Shown here: in pieces, positions 25,478 through 39,132 of the stretch
Position numbering within the stretch: the first letter of the stretch is position 1
Layout of the letters: each line of letters opens with the position of its first letter
NCBI GenBank assembly: GCA_029255685.2
Contig: CM055315.2
Coordinates: forward strand, 49,567,358 to 49,631,357
Source of the DNA: Silene conica
Lineage: Eukaryota; Streptophyta; Magnoliopsida; Caryophyllales; Caryophyllaceae
Length of the DNA: 64,000 nt
Direction of reading: 5' to 3'
The notes under the pieces: model-generated
Seen by the model: only the letters and a program-made list of their open reading frames with translations
Told to the model about the DNA's origin: nothing
Database searches by the model: none
Translations under genes and position numbers: made by a program

Positions 25478-26795
25478 TGTAATACCCAGTATTTTAGTCT
25501 TGGTCAACGGCAGTCAAACCATGTTTTACGCAAGTATTTCAAATGAAATGTTTATAAAGTATTTTACGTAAGCTGTAATCATTTTATAAATCGTATTTCT
25601 ACGATTATTTCGTATTTCGTAATCGTTTTATATTTGATGATTATTTCATAAAATGACATTTCATTCGTAGTTCTTTAATTTTGATAATATATTAATATTA
25701 CATACTCGGTTAATTTTAAGTAACGGGTTGAGAACGAAATATAGAAGTCGGAGTGTCTCGAGATGCGTATCGGGCCGAATAACAAAAGTGTAGAATTCAT
25801 TTAACGCTTTACATCGACATATCAACCTCCTCATACAACCCCACACTAAAATAAAAAACCCTAATTCATCTAGCGACCACCCAGAGTTTGAGGAAGAACG
25901 AGATTGAACCAAAAACACCAACCATCATCGTCAACCACAGTGGCCATCGCGGTGACGATTTTGAAGTGACGTTATTCTGTTTACTCGCTGGCTTGCTTTT
26001 GGACTATATTGCTATTCCAGGTAGGATACACAGACCCTATACTACAGTTATATGTTATGAGTGGATGCTGAGTGTATGATATGGACGATGAGCATGAATG
26101 ATATGAGAATGATATAAGGTTGTGATGGATTATTATTACTGTTGCATTCATAAGCATGATTATTATTATTGTTGCATTCATGAGCATGACATATGCATTG
26201 GATACGGATTCGAGATGATGATATATTATTGGGCCCAGGCTAGTTCTGCAGGACTAGACCTGGTGACCTTAGCTGTTATGCTGGTGTTCGGCGACGGCCG
26301 ATTATAGTCTGCCGGGAGGTTCGGTATGGCTGGGTGTTACTGGTTTGAGATTGAGATTTGTGATTGAGAATGAGATTGAGATTGAGCTCGAGCATATCAT
26401 TGCATTTGCATATCATAATTGTTGCATTATAATTTTTGTGTTACCCTACTCAACCGCGAGGTTGACAGTGTATTCGTGTACACCTACGATGATCCGGAAT
26501 GGGGAGTAGATTCTACACGTCAGAGACAGATGAGCTAGGAACTGGGGCAGGAATGTGAGATGCATACTTTGGACCGACTTAGAATTATATCACATCTAGA
26601 GAAGTCATCAGTTGTATTTTCTTTTCCGTTATGTAGTAACTGTAATAACCAAAAGTTTAAATTTTATTAGTTTTATATAAAGTACTTTGGTTGTTTTACT
26701 TTGTTATTCACTACCTCGGATATTCCGAGATGGTAACAGCTCTATTTATTTGAGAATGTCTTGCTAAAGGCTCTTAAATAAATGGGGGTGTTACA
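25478..26795 (+). repeat. Array LTR2
   Basis: 1318 bp, unit period 1425 with its spacer. Carries CACCCAGAG where most others have CACCGAGAG. Confidence 0.92.
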
Positions 26796-26902
26796 AGCTT
26801 ATGTATATGTACTACTTGTGTTTGTCTTACGCTTGTGGGGTGTTTTGTTATCGTTGCGGGGTTGCGAACTTTGGGACGAAGTTCATTTTAAGGAGGGAAG
26901 AC
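26796..26902 (+). repeat. Array spacer 2
   Basis: 107 bp, same LTR/spacer junction as spacer 1. The hairpin arm reads AACTTTGGGACG. Confidence 0.9.
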
Positions 26903-28220
26903 TGTAATACCCAGTATTTTAGTCTTGGTCAACGGCAGTCAAACCATGTTTTATGCAAGTATTTCAAATGAAATGTTTATAAAGTATTTTACGTAAGCTG
27001 TAATCATTTTATAAATCGTATTTCTACGATTATTTCGTATTTCGTAATCGTTTTATATTTGATGATTATTTCATAAAATGACATTTCATTCGTAGTTCTT
27101 TAATTTTGATAATATATTAATATTACATACTCGGTTAATTTTAAGTAACGGGTTGAGAAGGAAATATAGAAGTCGGAGTGTCTCGAGATGCGTATCGGGC
27201 CGAATAAGAAAAGTGTAGAATTCGTTTAACGCTTTACATCGACATATCAACCTCCTCATACAACCCCACACTAAAATAAAAAACCCTAATTCATCTAGCG
27301 ACCACCGAGAGTTTGAGGAAGAACGAGATTGAACCAAAAACACCAACCATCATCGTCAACCACAGTGGCCATCGCGGTGACGATTTTGAAGTGACGTTAT
27401 TCTGTTTACTCGCTGGCTTGCTTTTGGACTATATTGCTATTCCAGGTAGGATACACAGACCCTATACTACAGTTATATGTTATGAGTGGATGCTGAGTGT
27501 ATGATATGGACGATGAGCAAGAATGATATGAGAATGATATATGGTTGTGATGGATTATTATTACTGTTGCATTCATAAGCATGATTATTATTATTGTTGC
27601 ATTCATGAGCATGACATATGCATTGGATACGGATTCGAGATGATGATATATTATTGGGCCCAGGCTAGTTCTGCAGGACTAGACCTGGTGACCTCAGCTG
27701 TTATGCTGGTGTTCGGCGACGGCCGATTATAGTCTGCCGGGAGGTTCGGTGTGGCTGGGTGTTACTGGTTTGAGATTGAGATTTGTGATTGAGAATGAGA
27801 TTGAGATTGAGCTCGAGCATATCATTGCATTTGCATATCATAATTGTTGCATTATAATTTTTGTGTTACCCTACTCAACCGCGAGGTTGACAGTGTATTC
27901 GTGTACACCTACGATGATCCGGAATGGGGAGTAGATTCTACAGGTCAGACACAGATGAGCTAGGAGCTGGGGCAGGAATGTGAGATGCATACTTTGGACC
28001 GACTTAGAATTATATCACATCTAGAGAAGTCATCAGTTGTATTTTCTTTTCCATTATGTAGTAACTGTAATAACCAAAAGTTTAAATTTTATTAGTTTTA
28101 TATAAAGTACTTTGGCTGTTTTACTTTGTTATTCACTACCTCGGATATTCCGAGATGGTAACAGCTCTATTTATTTGACAATGTCTTGCTAAAGGCTCTT
28201 AAATAAATGGGGGTGTTACA
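26903..28220 (+). repeat. Array LTR3
   Basis: 1318 bp. Shares right-half variants with LTR5 (GCAAGAATG at 27518; GGTTCGGTGTGGCTGG; CAGACACAGATG), evidence of a two-unit duplication. Confidence 0.92.
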
Positions 28221-28327
28221 AGCTTATGTATATGTACTACTTGTGTTTGTCTTACGCTTGTGGGGTGTTTTGTTATCGTTGTGGGGTGGCGAACTTCGAG
28301 ACGAAGTTCATTTTAAGGAGGGAAGAC
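28221..28327 (+). repeat. Array spacer 3
   Basis: 107 bp; variant CGAACTTCGAGACG in the hairpin. Confidence 0.9.
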
Positions 28328-29640
28328 TGTAATACCCAGTATTTCAGTCTTGGTCAACGGCAGTCAAACCATGTTTTAAGCAAGTATTTCAAATGAAATG
28401 TTTATAAAGTATTTTACGTAAGCTGTAATCATTTTATAAATCGTATTTCTACGATTATTTCGTATTTCGTAATCGTTTTATATTTGACGATTATTTCATA
28501 AAATGACATTTCATTCGTAGTTCTTTAATTTTGATAATATATTAATATTACATACTCGGTTAATTTTAAGTAACGGGTTGAGAACGAAATATAGAAGTCG
28601 GAGTGTCTCGAGATGCGTATCGTGCCGAATAAGAAAAGTGTAGAATTTGTTTAACGCTTTACATCCACATATCAACCTCCTCATACAACCCCACACTAAA
28701 AAAAAAAACCCTAATTCATCTAGCAACCACCGAGAGTTTGGGGAAGAACGAGATTGAACCAAAAACACCAACCATCATCGTCAACCCTCGTGGCCATCGC
28801 GGTGACGATTTTGAAGTGACGTTATTCTGTTTACTCGCTGGCTTGCTTTTGGACTATATTGCTATTCCAGGTAGGATACACAGACCCTATACTACAGTTA
28901 TATGTTATGAGTGGATGCTGAGTGTATGATATGGACGATGAGCATGAATGATATGAGAATGATATATGGTTGTGATGGATTATTATTACTGTTGCATTCA
29001 TAAGCATGATTATTATTATTGTTGCATTCATGAGCATGACATATGCATTGGATACGGATTCGAGATGATGATATATTATTGGGCCCATGCTAGTTCTGCA
29101 GGACTAGACCTGGTGACCTCAGCTGTTATGCTGGTGTACGGCGACGGCCGATTATAGTTTGCCGGGAGGTTCGGTATAGCTGGGTGTTACGGGTTTGAGA
29201 TTGAGATTTGTGATTGAGAATGAGATTTAGCTCGAGCATATCATTGCATTTGCATATCATAATTGTTGCATTATTAATATTTGTGTTACCCTAATCAACC
29301 GCGAGGTTGACAGTATATTCGTGTACACCTACGATAATCCGGAATGGGGAGTAGATTCTACAGGTCAGAGACAGATGAGCTAGGAGCTGGGGCAGGAATG
29401 TGAGATGCATACTTTGGACCGACTTAGAATTATATCACATCTAGAGAAGTCATCAGTTGTATTTTCTTTTCCGTTATGTAGTAACTGTAATAACCAAAAG
29501 TTTAAATTTTATTAGTTTTATATAAAGTACTTTGGCTGTTTTACTTTGTTATTCACTACCTCGGATATTCCGAGATGGTAACAGCTCTATTTATTTGAGA
29601 ATGTCTTGCTAAATGCTCTTAAATAAATGGGGGTGTTACA
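28328..29640 (+). repeat. Array LTR4
   Basis: 1313 bp. Shares with LTR6 the variants CAACCCTCGTGG, GGGCCCATGCTAG, GTGTACGGCG and a short deletion before TTAGCTCGAG. Confidence 0.92.
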
Positions 29641-29747
29641 AGCTTATGTATATGTACTACTTGTGTTTGTCTTACGCTTGTGGGGTGTTTTGTTATCGTT
29701 GCGGGGTGGCGAACTTCGGGACGAAGTTCATTTTAAGGAGGGAAGAC
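29641..29747 (+). repeat. Array spacer 4
   Basis: 107 bp, same junction. Confidence 0.9.
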
Positions 29748-31064
29748 TGTAATACCCAGTATTTTAGTCTTGGTCAACGGCAGTCAAACCATGTTTTAAG
29801 CAAGTATTTCAAATGAAATGTTTATAAAGTATTTTACGTAAGCTGTAATCATTTTATAAATCGTATTTCTACGATTATTTCGTATTTCGTAACCATTTTA
29901 TATTTGACGATTATTTCATAAAATGACATTTCATTCGTAGTTCTTTAATTTTGATAATATATTAATATTACATACTCGGTTAATGTTAAGTAACGGGTTG
30001 AGAACGAAATATAGAAGTCGGAGTGTCTCGAGATGCGTATCGTGCCAAATAAGAAAAGTGTAGAATTCGTTTAACGCTTTACATCGACATATCAACCTCC
30101 TCATACAACCCCACACTAAAAAAAAACCCCTAATTCATCTAGCAACCACCGAGAGTTTGAGGAAGAACGAGATTGTACCAAAAACACCAACCATCATCGT
30201 CAACCACCGTGGCCATTGCGGTGACGATTTTGAAGTGACGTTATTCTGTTTACTCGCTGGCTTGCTTTTGGACTATATTGCTATTCCAGGTAGGATACAC
30301 AGACCCTATACTACAGTTATATGTTATGAGTGGATGCTGAGTGTATGATATGGACGATGAGCAAGAATGATATGAGAATGATATATGGTTGTGATGGATT
30401 ATTATTACTGTTGCATTCATAAGCATGATTATTATTATTGTTGCATTCATGAGCATGACATATGCATTGGATACGGATTCGAGATGATGATATATTATTG
30501 GGCCCAGGCTAGTTCTGCAGGACTAGACCTGGTGACCTCAGCTGTTATGCTGGTGTTCGGCGACGGCCGATTATAGTCTGCCGGGAGGTTCGGTGTGGCT
30601 GGGTGTTACTGGTTTGAGATTGAGATTTGTGATTGAGAATGAGATTGAGATTGAGCTCGAGCATATCATTGCATTTGCATATCATAATTGTTGCATTATA
30701 ATTTTTGTGTTACACTACTCAACCGCGAGGTTGACAGTGTATTCGTGTACACCTACGATGATCCGGAATGGGGAGTAGATTCTACAGGTCAGACACAGAT
30801 GAGCTAGGAGCTGGGGCAGGAATGTGAGATGCATACTTTGGACCGACTTAGAATTATATCACATCTAGAGAAGTCATCAGTTGTATTTTCTTTTCCATTA
30901 TGTAGTAACTGTAATAACCAAAAGTTTAAATTTTATTAGTTTTATATAAAGTACTTTGGCTGTTTTACTTTGTTATTCACTACCTCGGATATTCCGAGAT
31001 GGTAACAGCTCTATTTATTTGACAATGTCTTGCTAAAGGCTCTTAAATAAATGGGGGTGTTACA
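29748..31064 (+). repeat. Array LTR5
   Basis: 1317 bp. The left half matches LTR7 (GATTGTACC, GCCATTGCGG) and the right half matches LTR3, so a recombination boundary lies inside it. Confidence 0.92.
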
Positions 31065-31171
31065 AGCTTATGTATATGTACTACTTGTGTTTGTCTTACG
31101 CTTGTGGGGTGTTTTGTTATCGTTGCGGGGTGGCGAACTTCGGGACGAAGTTCATTTTAAGGAGGGAAGAC
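31065..31171 (+). repeat. Array spacer 5
   Basis: 107 bp, same junction. Confidence 0.9.
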
Positions 31172-32483
31172 TGTAATACCCAGTATTTCAGTCTTGGTCA
31201 ACGGCAGTCAAACCATGTTTTAAGCAAGTATTTCAAATGAAATGTTTATAAAGTATTTTACGTAAGCTGTAATCATTTTATAAATCGTATTTCTACGTAT
31301 ATTTCGTATTTCGTAATCGTTTTATATTTGACGATTATTTCATAAAATGACATTTCATTCGTAGTTCTTTAATTTTGATAATATATTAATATTACATAGT
31401 CGGTTAATTTTAAGTAACGGGTTGAGAACGAAATATAGAAGTCGGAGTGTCTCGAGATGCGTATCGTGCCGAATAAGAAAAGTGTAGAATTTGTTTAACG
31501 CTTTACATCCACATATCAACCTCCTCATACAACCCCACACTAAAAAAAAAACCCTAATTCATCTAGCAACCACCGAGAGTTTGGGGAAGAACGAGATTGA
31601 ACCAAAAACACCAACCATCATCGTCAACCCTCGTGGCCATCGCGGTGACGATTTTGAAGTGACGTTATTCTGTTTACTCGCTGGCTTGCTTTTGGACTAT
31701 ATTGCTATTCCAGGTAGGATACACAGACCCTATACTACAGTTATATGTTATGAGTGGATGCTGAGTGTATGATATGGACGATGAGCATGAATGATATGAG
31801 AATGATATATGGTTGTGATGGATTATTATTACTGTTGCATTCATAAGCATGATTATTATTATTGTTGCATTCATGAGCATGACATATGCATTGGATACGG
31901 ATTCGAGATGATGATATATTATTGGGCCCATGCTAGTTCTGCAGGACTAGACCTGGTGACCTCAGCTGTTATGCTGGTGTACGGCGACGGCCGATTATAG
32001 TTTGCCGGGAGGTTCGGTATAGCTGGGTGTTACGGGTTTGAGATTGAGATTTGTGATTGAGAATGAGATTTAGCTCGAGCATATCATTGCATTTGCATAT
32101 CATAATTGTTGCATTATTAATATTTGTGTTACCCTAATCAACCGCGAGGTTGACAGTGTATTCGTGTACACCTACGATAATCCGGAATGGGGAGTAGATT
32201 CTACAGGTCAGAGACAGATGAGCTAGGAGCTGGGGCAGGAATGTGAGATGCATACTTTGGACCGACTTAGAATTATATCACATCTAGAGAAGTCATCAGT
32301 TGTATTTTCTTTTCCGTTATGTAGTAACTGTAATAACCAAAAGTTTAAATTTTATTAGTTTTATATAAAGTACTTTGGCTGTTTTACTTTGTTATTCACT
32401 ACCTCGGATATTCCGAGATGGTAACAGCTCTATTTATTTGAGAATGTCTTGCTAAATGCTCTTAAATAAATGGGGGTGTTACA
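31172..32483 (+). repeat. Array LTR6
   Basis: 1312 bp, near-identical to LTR4. Confidence 0.92.
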
Positions 32484-32590
32484 AGCTTATGTATATGTAC
32501 TACTTGTGTTTGTCTTACGCTTGTGGGGTGTTTTGTTATCGTTGCGGGGTGGCGAACTTCGGGACGAAGTTCATTTTAAGGAGGGAAGAC
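32484..32590 (+). repeat. Array spacer 6
   Basis: 107 bp, last of the short spacers. Confidence 0.9.
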
Positions 32591-33909
32591 TGTAATACCC
32601 AGTATTTTAGTCTTGGTCAACGACAGTGAAACCATGTTTTAAGCAAGTATTTCAAATGAAATGTTTATAAAGTATTTTACGTAAGCTGTAATCATTTTAT
32701 AAATCGTATTTCTACGATTATTTCGTATTTCGTAACCGTTTTATATTTGACGATTATTTCATAAAATGACATTTCATTCGTAGTTCTTTAATTTTGATAA
32801 TATATTAATATTACATACTCGGTTAATGTTAAGTAACGGGTTGAGAACGAAATATAGAAGTCGGAGTGTCTCGAGATGCGTATCGTGCCCAATAAGAAAA
32901 GTGTAGAATTCGTTTAACGCTTTACATCGACATATCAACCTCCTCATACAACCCCACACTAAAAAAAAAACCCCTAATTCATCTAGCAACCACCGAGAGT
33001 TTGAGGAAGAACGAGATTGTACCAAAAACACCAACCATCATCGTCAACCACCGTGGCCATTGCGGTGACGATTTTGAAGTGACGTTATTCTGTTTACTCG
33101 CTGGCTTGCTTTTGGACTATATTGCTATTCCAGGTAGGATACACAGACCCTATACTACAGTTATATGTTATGAGTGGATGCTGAGTGTATGATATGGACG
33201 ATGAGCATGAATGATATGAGAATGATATATGGTTGTGATGGATTATTATTACTGTTGCATTCATAAGCATTATTATTATTATTATTGCATTCATGAGCAT
33301 GACATATGCATTGGATACGGATTCGAGATGATGATATATTATTGGGCCCATGCTAGTTCTGCAGGACTAGACCTGGTGACCTCAGCTGTTATGCTGGTGT
33401 TCGGCGACGACCGATTATAGTTTGCCGGGAGGTTCGGTATAGCTGGGTGTTACGGGTTTGAGATTGAGATTTGTGATTGAGAATGAGATTGAGATTTAGC
33501 TCGAGCATATCATTGCATTTGCATATCATAATTGTTGCATTATTAATATTTGTGTTACCCTACTCAACCGCGAGGTTGACAGTGTATTCGTGTACACCTA
33601 CGATGATCCGGAATGGGGAGTAGATTCTACAGGTCAGAGACAGATGAGCTAGGAGCTGGGGCAGGAATGTGAGATGCATACTTTGGACCGACTTAGAATT
33701 ATATCACATCTAGAGAAGTCATCGGTTGTATTTTCTTTTCCGTTATGTAGTAACTGTAATAACCAAAAGTTTAAATTTTATTAGTTTTATATAAAGTACT
33801 TTGGTTGTTTTACTTTGTTATTCACTACCTCGGATATTCCGAGATGGTAACAGCTCTATTTATTTGAGAATGTCTTGCTAAAGGCTCTTAAATAAATGGG
33901 GGTGTTACA
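32591..33909 (+). repeat. Array LTR7, first to be followed by a PBS
   Basis: 1319 bp. The left half resembles LTR5. It is followed directly by the PBS and interior A, so it is the functional-style 5' LTR of the next unit. Confidence 0.92.
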
Positions 33910-36284
33910 AAGTGGTATCAGAGCGAACGATCCTAAGGCCCAAAACCCAAATGAATAATAATGAACGTAGGAAGAGTCTAATAAAATTAACCCCAGGTTA
34001 GTAACTGTTAGGAGCCCCCAGGATTGGGATGAGTTAGGGGCCCCCTCAAACCAAGCCACTGGCCCTATCAGTCTAACCTGGAAACCCTTGAGTGATACAG
34101 AGAGTGGATAGTAACAGTAATAAAGGACCAGACCTTGCCTATGTTGTGCTAACATTCTTGCAGGAGAAGAATGAGGTAAGTGATAATGTGACTTATCGAA
34201 GTGATGGACATTAGAAGATTATGATTGATATGGAAATGCTGATTGATCGAAATGATTGATTTGGAATTTTAATGAGTATGGATGATGTATATTTATTGAG
34301 AAATAGTTGGAGTGATATGACCATATGATTTCGGTGTTTTGAAATGTTTATACGGTTATCTGGTATTTAAATGATTATCGTATTATATGATGTTGATGTT
34401 TAACTCCTGGTATGGATGAGTAATTCTGTTGATCTTATGATTATATGTTATAGCAAACTCTGTCTAGTGATGTGCAGAATGTGTTGCTCTAAGCATTGAA
34501 TCTTATATAGTTATGCGTTGCATATATCGTACTTAGAACATTATGCCTTTATACGCACTTAAATTCGTTATAAAGTTAGTAATCAATAAGGGACATCTTA
34601 GTAACTCCTAGTTTATTAATTCCGTACCCTAATAAGTTGTGTTGGCACGATGATATAAACTAATGCATTGTCTATACATGATGATTGAGTTATTTAGTTG
34701 ACTTATTTTCGGTTTCGCAATCTTTACCGTTTTCTAGATGGCAATTACATGTTAATATGGTGCGATGTAATTTCAATGTTTCAAAGGATTTGTCAACATG
34801 TTTTAGAGGAGGAATTGTTGTGTTCAAATGTGATAATATGAAGCAATTTTTTTTTTTGGAACCAAAATTGTAATCAAATTTCCAGAATGTTATCTTGTTT
34901 GTACGGGCTGCCATTTAAAATGTGTTCTCTATATGGATATGAAAATTTTATGTGTGATAACCTACTGAATTAGCTTTCCAATGCCCTTGGCTTCATGTTA
35001 ATACGAGTTATATTTTGCGACAAATAAATATTTTAGTTGACAGTGGTTCGATTGTTACTGCACAGTTCTGTTTCGGCCCATGTTTTGCAAAAGAACCCAT
35101 TTAAAACGTATTTATTGTTTATGCATAATTCCAACCCCACTGTTTAGAATAATTATTCACGTTTTCAAAATGATAAGCCACGTAAAATCTTACCGAGTCG
35201 TTATTTAATAGTGATTTTTCCAAGTTGTCCAATTTTGTGTTTAATTGCCGTAAAGTTTCTGTTCAGACCAACTGAGTTGTAAAAAAAAAATTGTTATAAA
35301 TAATACCATTAAGATATGCTTTTGATTTCTTTTCCCATAATTAGTTATTTCATTATATTTTCTAAAAACTATAATAGCTCGTAAAATAGCAAAGCGATTA
35401 TTTAATTATAAATTTTGAAAGTTGTAGCATGATGTTTGATTGTAGAAATTGTAAGTTATGCAAGTTTCTATACAAAAGTCTAATTAGATATGAAATTGTT
35501 CCGCATGATATAAATCTCTTATTTTGCAAGTTATATTTATTACTGGTGTTATGATAAGTGATGTAATGTGAGTAGATGAGAAATGTATCTATGTGATTTG
35601 AACCTATTTATACCTAGAAATACTAAGCTGACTTGCTAGTCTATGATTGGTGTGTATCTCGTGCAATGATTTAAGTTGTCAAGTACGAACTATGAGTTAG
35701 CTGATTGTCTACATTGGTGTAAATGTGTTAATTTGTGTTAAAAAATTTCCAAAGTTATACAAGTGTTAGTTACCTTAATTGTATTCTGACTGCATAGCAT
35801 GAAATTGACAAATATGTTTCGTTGCCTTAAAAGCTGGATGCTAGTTGTCCAGTAGAGTAATTAACTTATCCGATGATTTGTGACTGTTGTTTCGGTGATC
35901 TTCTTGAGCATTGAATGTGGAATTTTATAATGGGGTTACGGGGACGTAACCATATTTTAAGGAGGATAGGATTGTAAAATCTAGATGGTTTACGATCTGG
36001 CTAAGTGGTATGTTATGTTTGGCTGACTGAGATTGACCATGCATGGAGTCTGCTGTTTTAATTTGTTATGTTTTGGTCAATGTTACGGTTCTTTAAGTGT
36101 CATATAATTCTGTCGTATGTTAAACTTTGCGGACAAAGTTTCTTAAGGGAGATAGAACGTAACACTTCGCGTTTTAGAGCTTATGTATATGTACTAATTG
36201 TGTTTGTCTTACGCTTGTGGGGTGTTTTGTTATCGTTGCGGGGTGGCGAACTTCGGGACGAAGTTCATTTTAAGGAGGGAAGAC
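33910..36284 (+). other. Array interior A, non-coding (2375 bp)
   Basis: Begins with the PBS and ends with the PPT against LTR8. No retrotransposon protein motif is found. Three hairpin modules lie at 35934-35951, 36123-36140 and 36249-36265. A splice-acceptor-like TTCTTGCAG precedes 12 bases and GTAAGTG at 34155-34182. It is near-identical to interior B and serves as an empty-site reference for the LINE and copia 3 insertions there. Confidence 0.85.
33913..33924 (+). other. Primer-binding site of interior A (tRNA-iMet)
   Basis: TGGTATCAGAGC starting 3 bases after LTR7. The six short spacers all lack it. Confidence 0.9.
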
Positions 36285-37601
36285 TGTAATACCCAGTATT
36301 TTAGTCTTGGTCAACGGCAGTCAAACCATGTTTTACGCAAGTATTTCAAATGAAATGTTTATAAAGTATTTTACGTAAGCTGTAATCATTATATAAATCG
36401 TATTTCTACGATTATTTCGTATTTCGTAATCGTTTTATATTTGACGATTATTTCATAAAATGACATTTCATTCGTAGTTCTTTAATTTTGATAATATATT
36501 AATATTACATACTCGGTTAATTTTAAGTAACGGGTTGAGAACGAAATATAGAAGTCGGAGTGTCTCGAGATGCGTATCGGGCCGAATAAGAAAAGTGTAG
36601 AATTCGTTTAACGCTTTACATCGACATATCAACCTCCTCATACAACCCCACACTAAAAAAAAAACCCTAATTCATCTAGCAACCACCGAGAGTTTGAGGA
36701 AGAACGAGATTGAACCAAAAACACCAACCATCATCGTCAACCACCGTGGCCATCGCGGTGACGATTTTGAAGTGACGTTATTCTGTTTACTCGCTGGCTT
36801 GCTTTTGGACTATATTGCTATTCCAGGTAGGATACACGGACCCTATACTACAGTTATATATTATGAGTGGATGCTGAGTGTATGATATGGATGATGAGCA
36901 TGAATGATATGAGAATGATATATGGTTGTGATGGATTATTATTACTGTTGCATTCATAAGCATGATTATTATTATTGTTGCATTCATGAGCATGACATAT
37001 GCATTGGATACGGATTCGAGATGATGATATATTATTGGGCCCAGGCTAGTTCTGCAGGACTAGACCTGGTGACCTCAGCTGTTATGCTGGTGTTCGGCGA
37101 CGGCCGATTATAGTCTGCCGGGAGGTTCAGTATGGCTGGGTGTTAGGGGTTTGAGATTGAGATTTGTGATTGAGAATGAGATTGAGATTGAGCTCGAGCA
37201 TATCATTGCATTTGCATATCATAGTTGTTGCATTATAATTTTTGTGTTACCCTACTCAACCGCGAGGTTGACAGTGTATTCGTGTACACCTACGATGATC
37301 CGGAATGGGGAGTAGATTCTACAGGTCAGAGACAGATGAGCTAGGAGCTGGGGCAGGAATGTGAGATGCATACTTTGGACCGACTTAGAATTATATCACA
37401 TCTAGAGAAGTCATCAGTTGTATTTTCTTTTCCGTTATGTAGTAACTGTAATAACCAAAAGTTTGAATTTTATTAGTTTTATATAAAGTACTTTGGTTGT
37501 TTTACTTTGTTATTCACTACCTCGGATATTCCGAGATGGTAACGGCTCTATTTATTTGAGAATGTCTTGCTAAAGGCTCTTAAATAAATGAGGGTGTTAC
37601 A
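36285..37601 (+). repeat. Array LTR8, between the two interiors
   Basis: 1317 bp. Shares with LTR9 the variants GATACACGGACC and GGTAACGGCTC, so these two are closest relatives. Confidence 0.92.
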
Positions 37602-39132
37602 AAGTGGTATCAGAGCGAACGATCCTAAGGCCTAAACCCAAATGAATAATAATGAACGTAGGAAGAGTCTAATAAAATTAACCCCAGGTTGGTAACTTTT
37701 AGGAGCCCCCAGGATTGGGATGAGTTAGGGGCCCCCTCAAACCAAGCCACTGGCCCTATCAGTCTAACCTGGAAACCCTTGAGTGATACAGAGAGTGGGT
37801 AGTAACAGTAATAAAGGACCAGACCTTTCCTATGTTGTGCTAACATTCTTGCAGGAGAAGAATGAGGTAAGTGATAATGTGAATTATGGAAGTGATGGAC
37901 ATTAGAAGATTATGATTGATATGGAAATGATGATTGATCGAAATGATTGATTTGGAATTTTAATGAGTATGGATGATTTATATTTATTGAGCAATAGTTG
38001 GAGTGATATGACCATATGATTTCGGTGTTTTGAAATGTTTATACGGTTATCTGGTATTTAAATGATTATCGTATTATATGATGTTGATGTTTAACTCCTG
38101 GTATGGATGAGTAATTCTGTTGATCTTATGATTACATGTTATAGCAAACTCTGTCTAGTGATGTGCAGAATGTGTTGCTCTAAGCCATGAATCTTATATA
38201 GTTATGCGTTGCATATATCGTACTTAGAACCTTATGGCTTTATACGCACTTAAATTCGTTATAAAGTTAGTAATCAATAAGGGACATCTTAGTAACTCCT
38301 AGTTTATTAATTCCGTACCCTAATAAGTTGTGTTGGCACGATGATAGAAACTAATGCATTGTCTATACATGATGATTGAGTTATTTAGTTGACTTATTTT
38401 CGGTTTCGCAATCTTTACCGTTTTCTAGATGGCAATTACATGTTAATATGGTGCGATGTAATTTCAATGTTTCAAATGATATGTCAACATGTTTTAGAGG
38501 AGGAATTGTTGTGTTCAAATGTGATAATATGAAGCAATTTTTTTTTTGGAACCAAAATTGTAATCAAATTTCCAGAATGTTATCTTGTTTGTACGGGCTG
38601 CCATTTAAAATGTGTTCTCTATATGGATATGAAAATTTTATGTGTGATAACCTACTGAATTAGCTTTCCAATGCCCTTGGCTTCATGTTAATACGAGTTA
38701 TATTTTGCGACAAATAAATATTTTAGTTGACAGTGGTTCGATTGTTACTGCACAGTTCTGTTTCGGCCCATGTTTTGCAAAAGAACCCATTTAAAACGTA
38801 TTTATTGTTTATGTATAATTCCAACCCCACTGTTTAGAATAATTATTCACGTTTTCAAAATGATAAGCCACGTAAAATCTTACCGAGTCATTATTTAATA
38901 GTGATTTTTCCAAGTTGTCCAATTTTGTGTTTAATTGCCGTAAAGTTTCTGTTCAGACCAACTGAGTTGTAAAAAAAAAATTGTTATAAATAATACCATT
39001 AAGATATGCTTTTTATTTCTTTTCCCATAATTAGTTATTTCATTATATTTTCTAAAAACTATAATAGCTCGTAAAATAGCAAAGCGATTATTTAATTATA
39101 AATTTTGAAAGTTGTAGCATGATGTTTGATTG

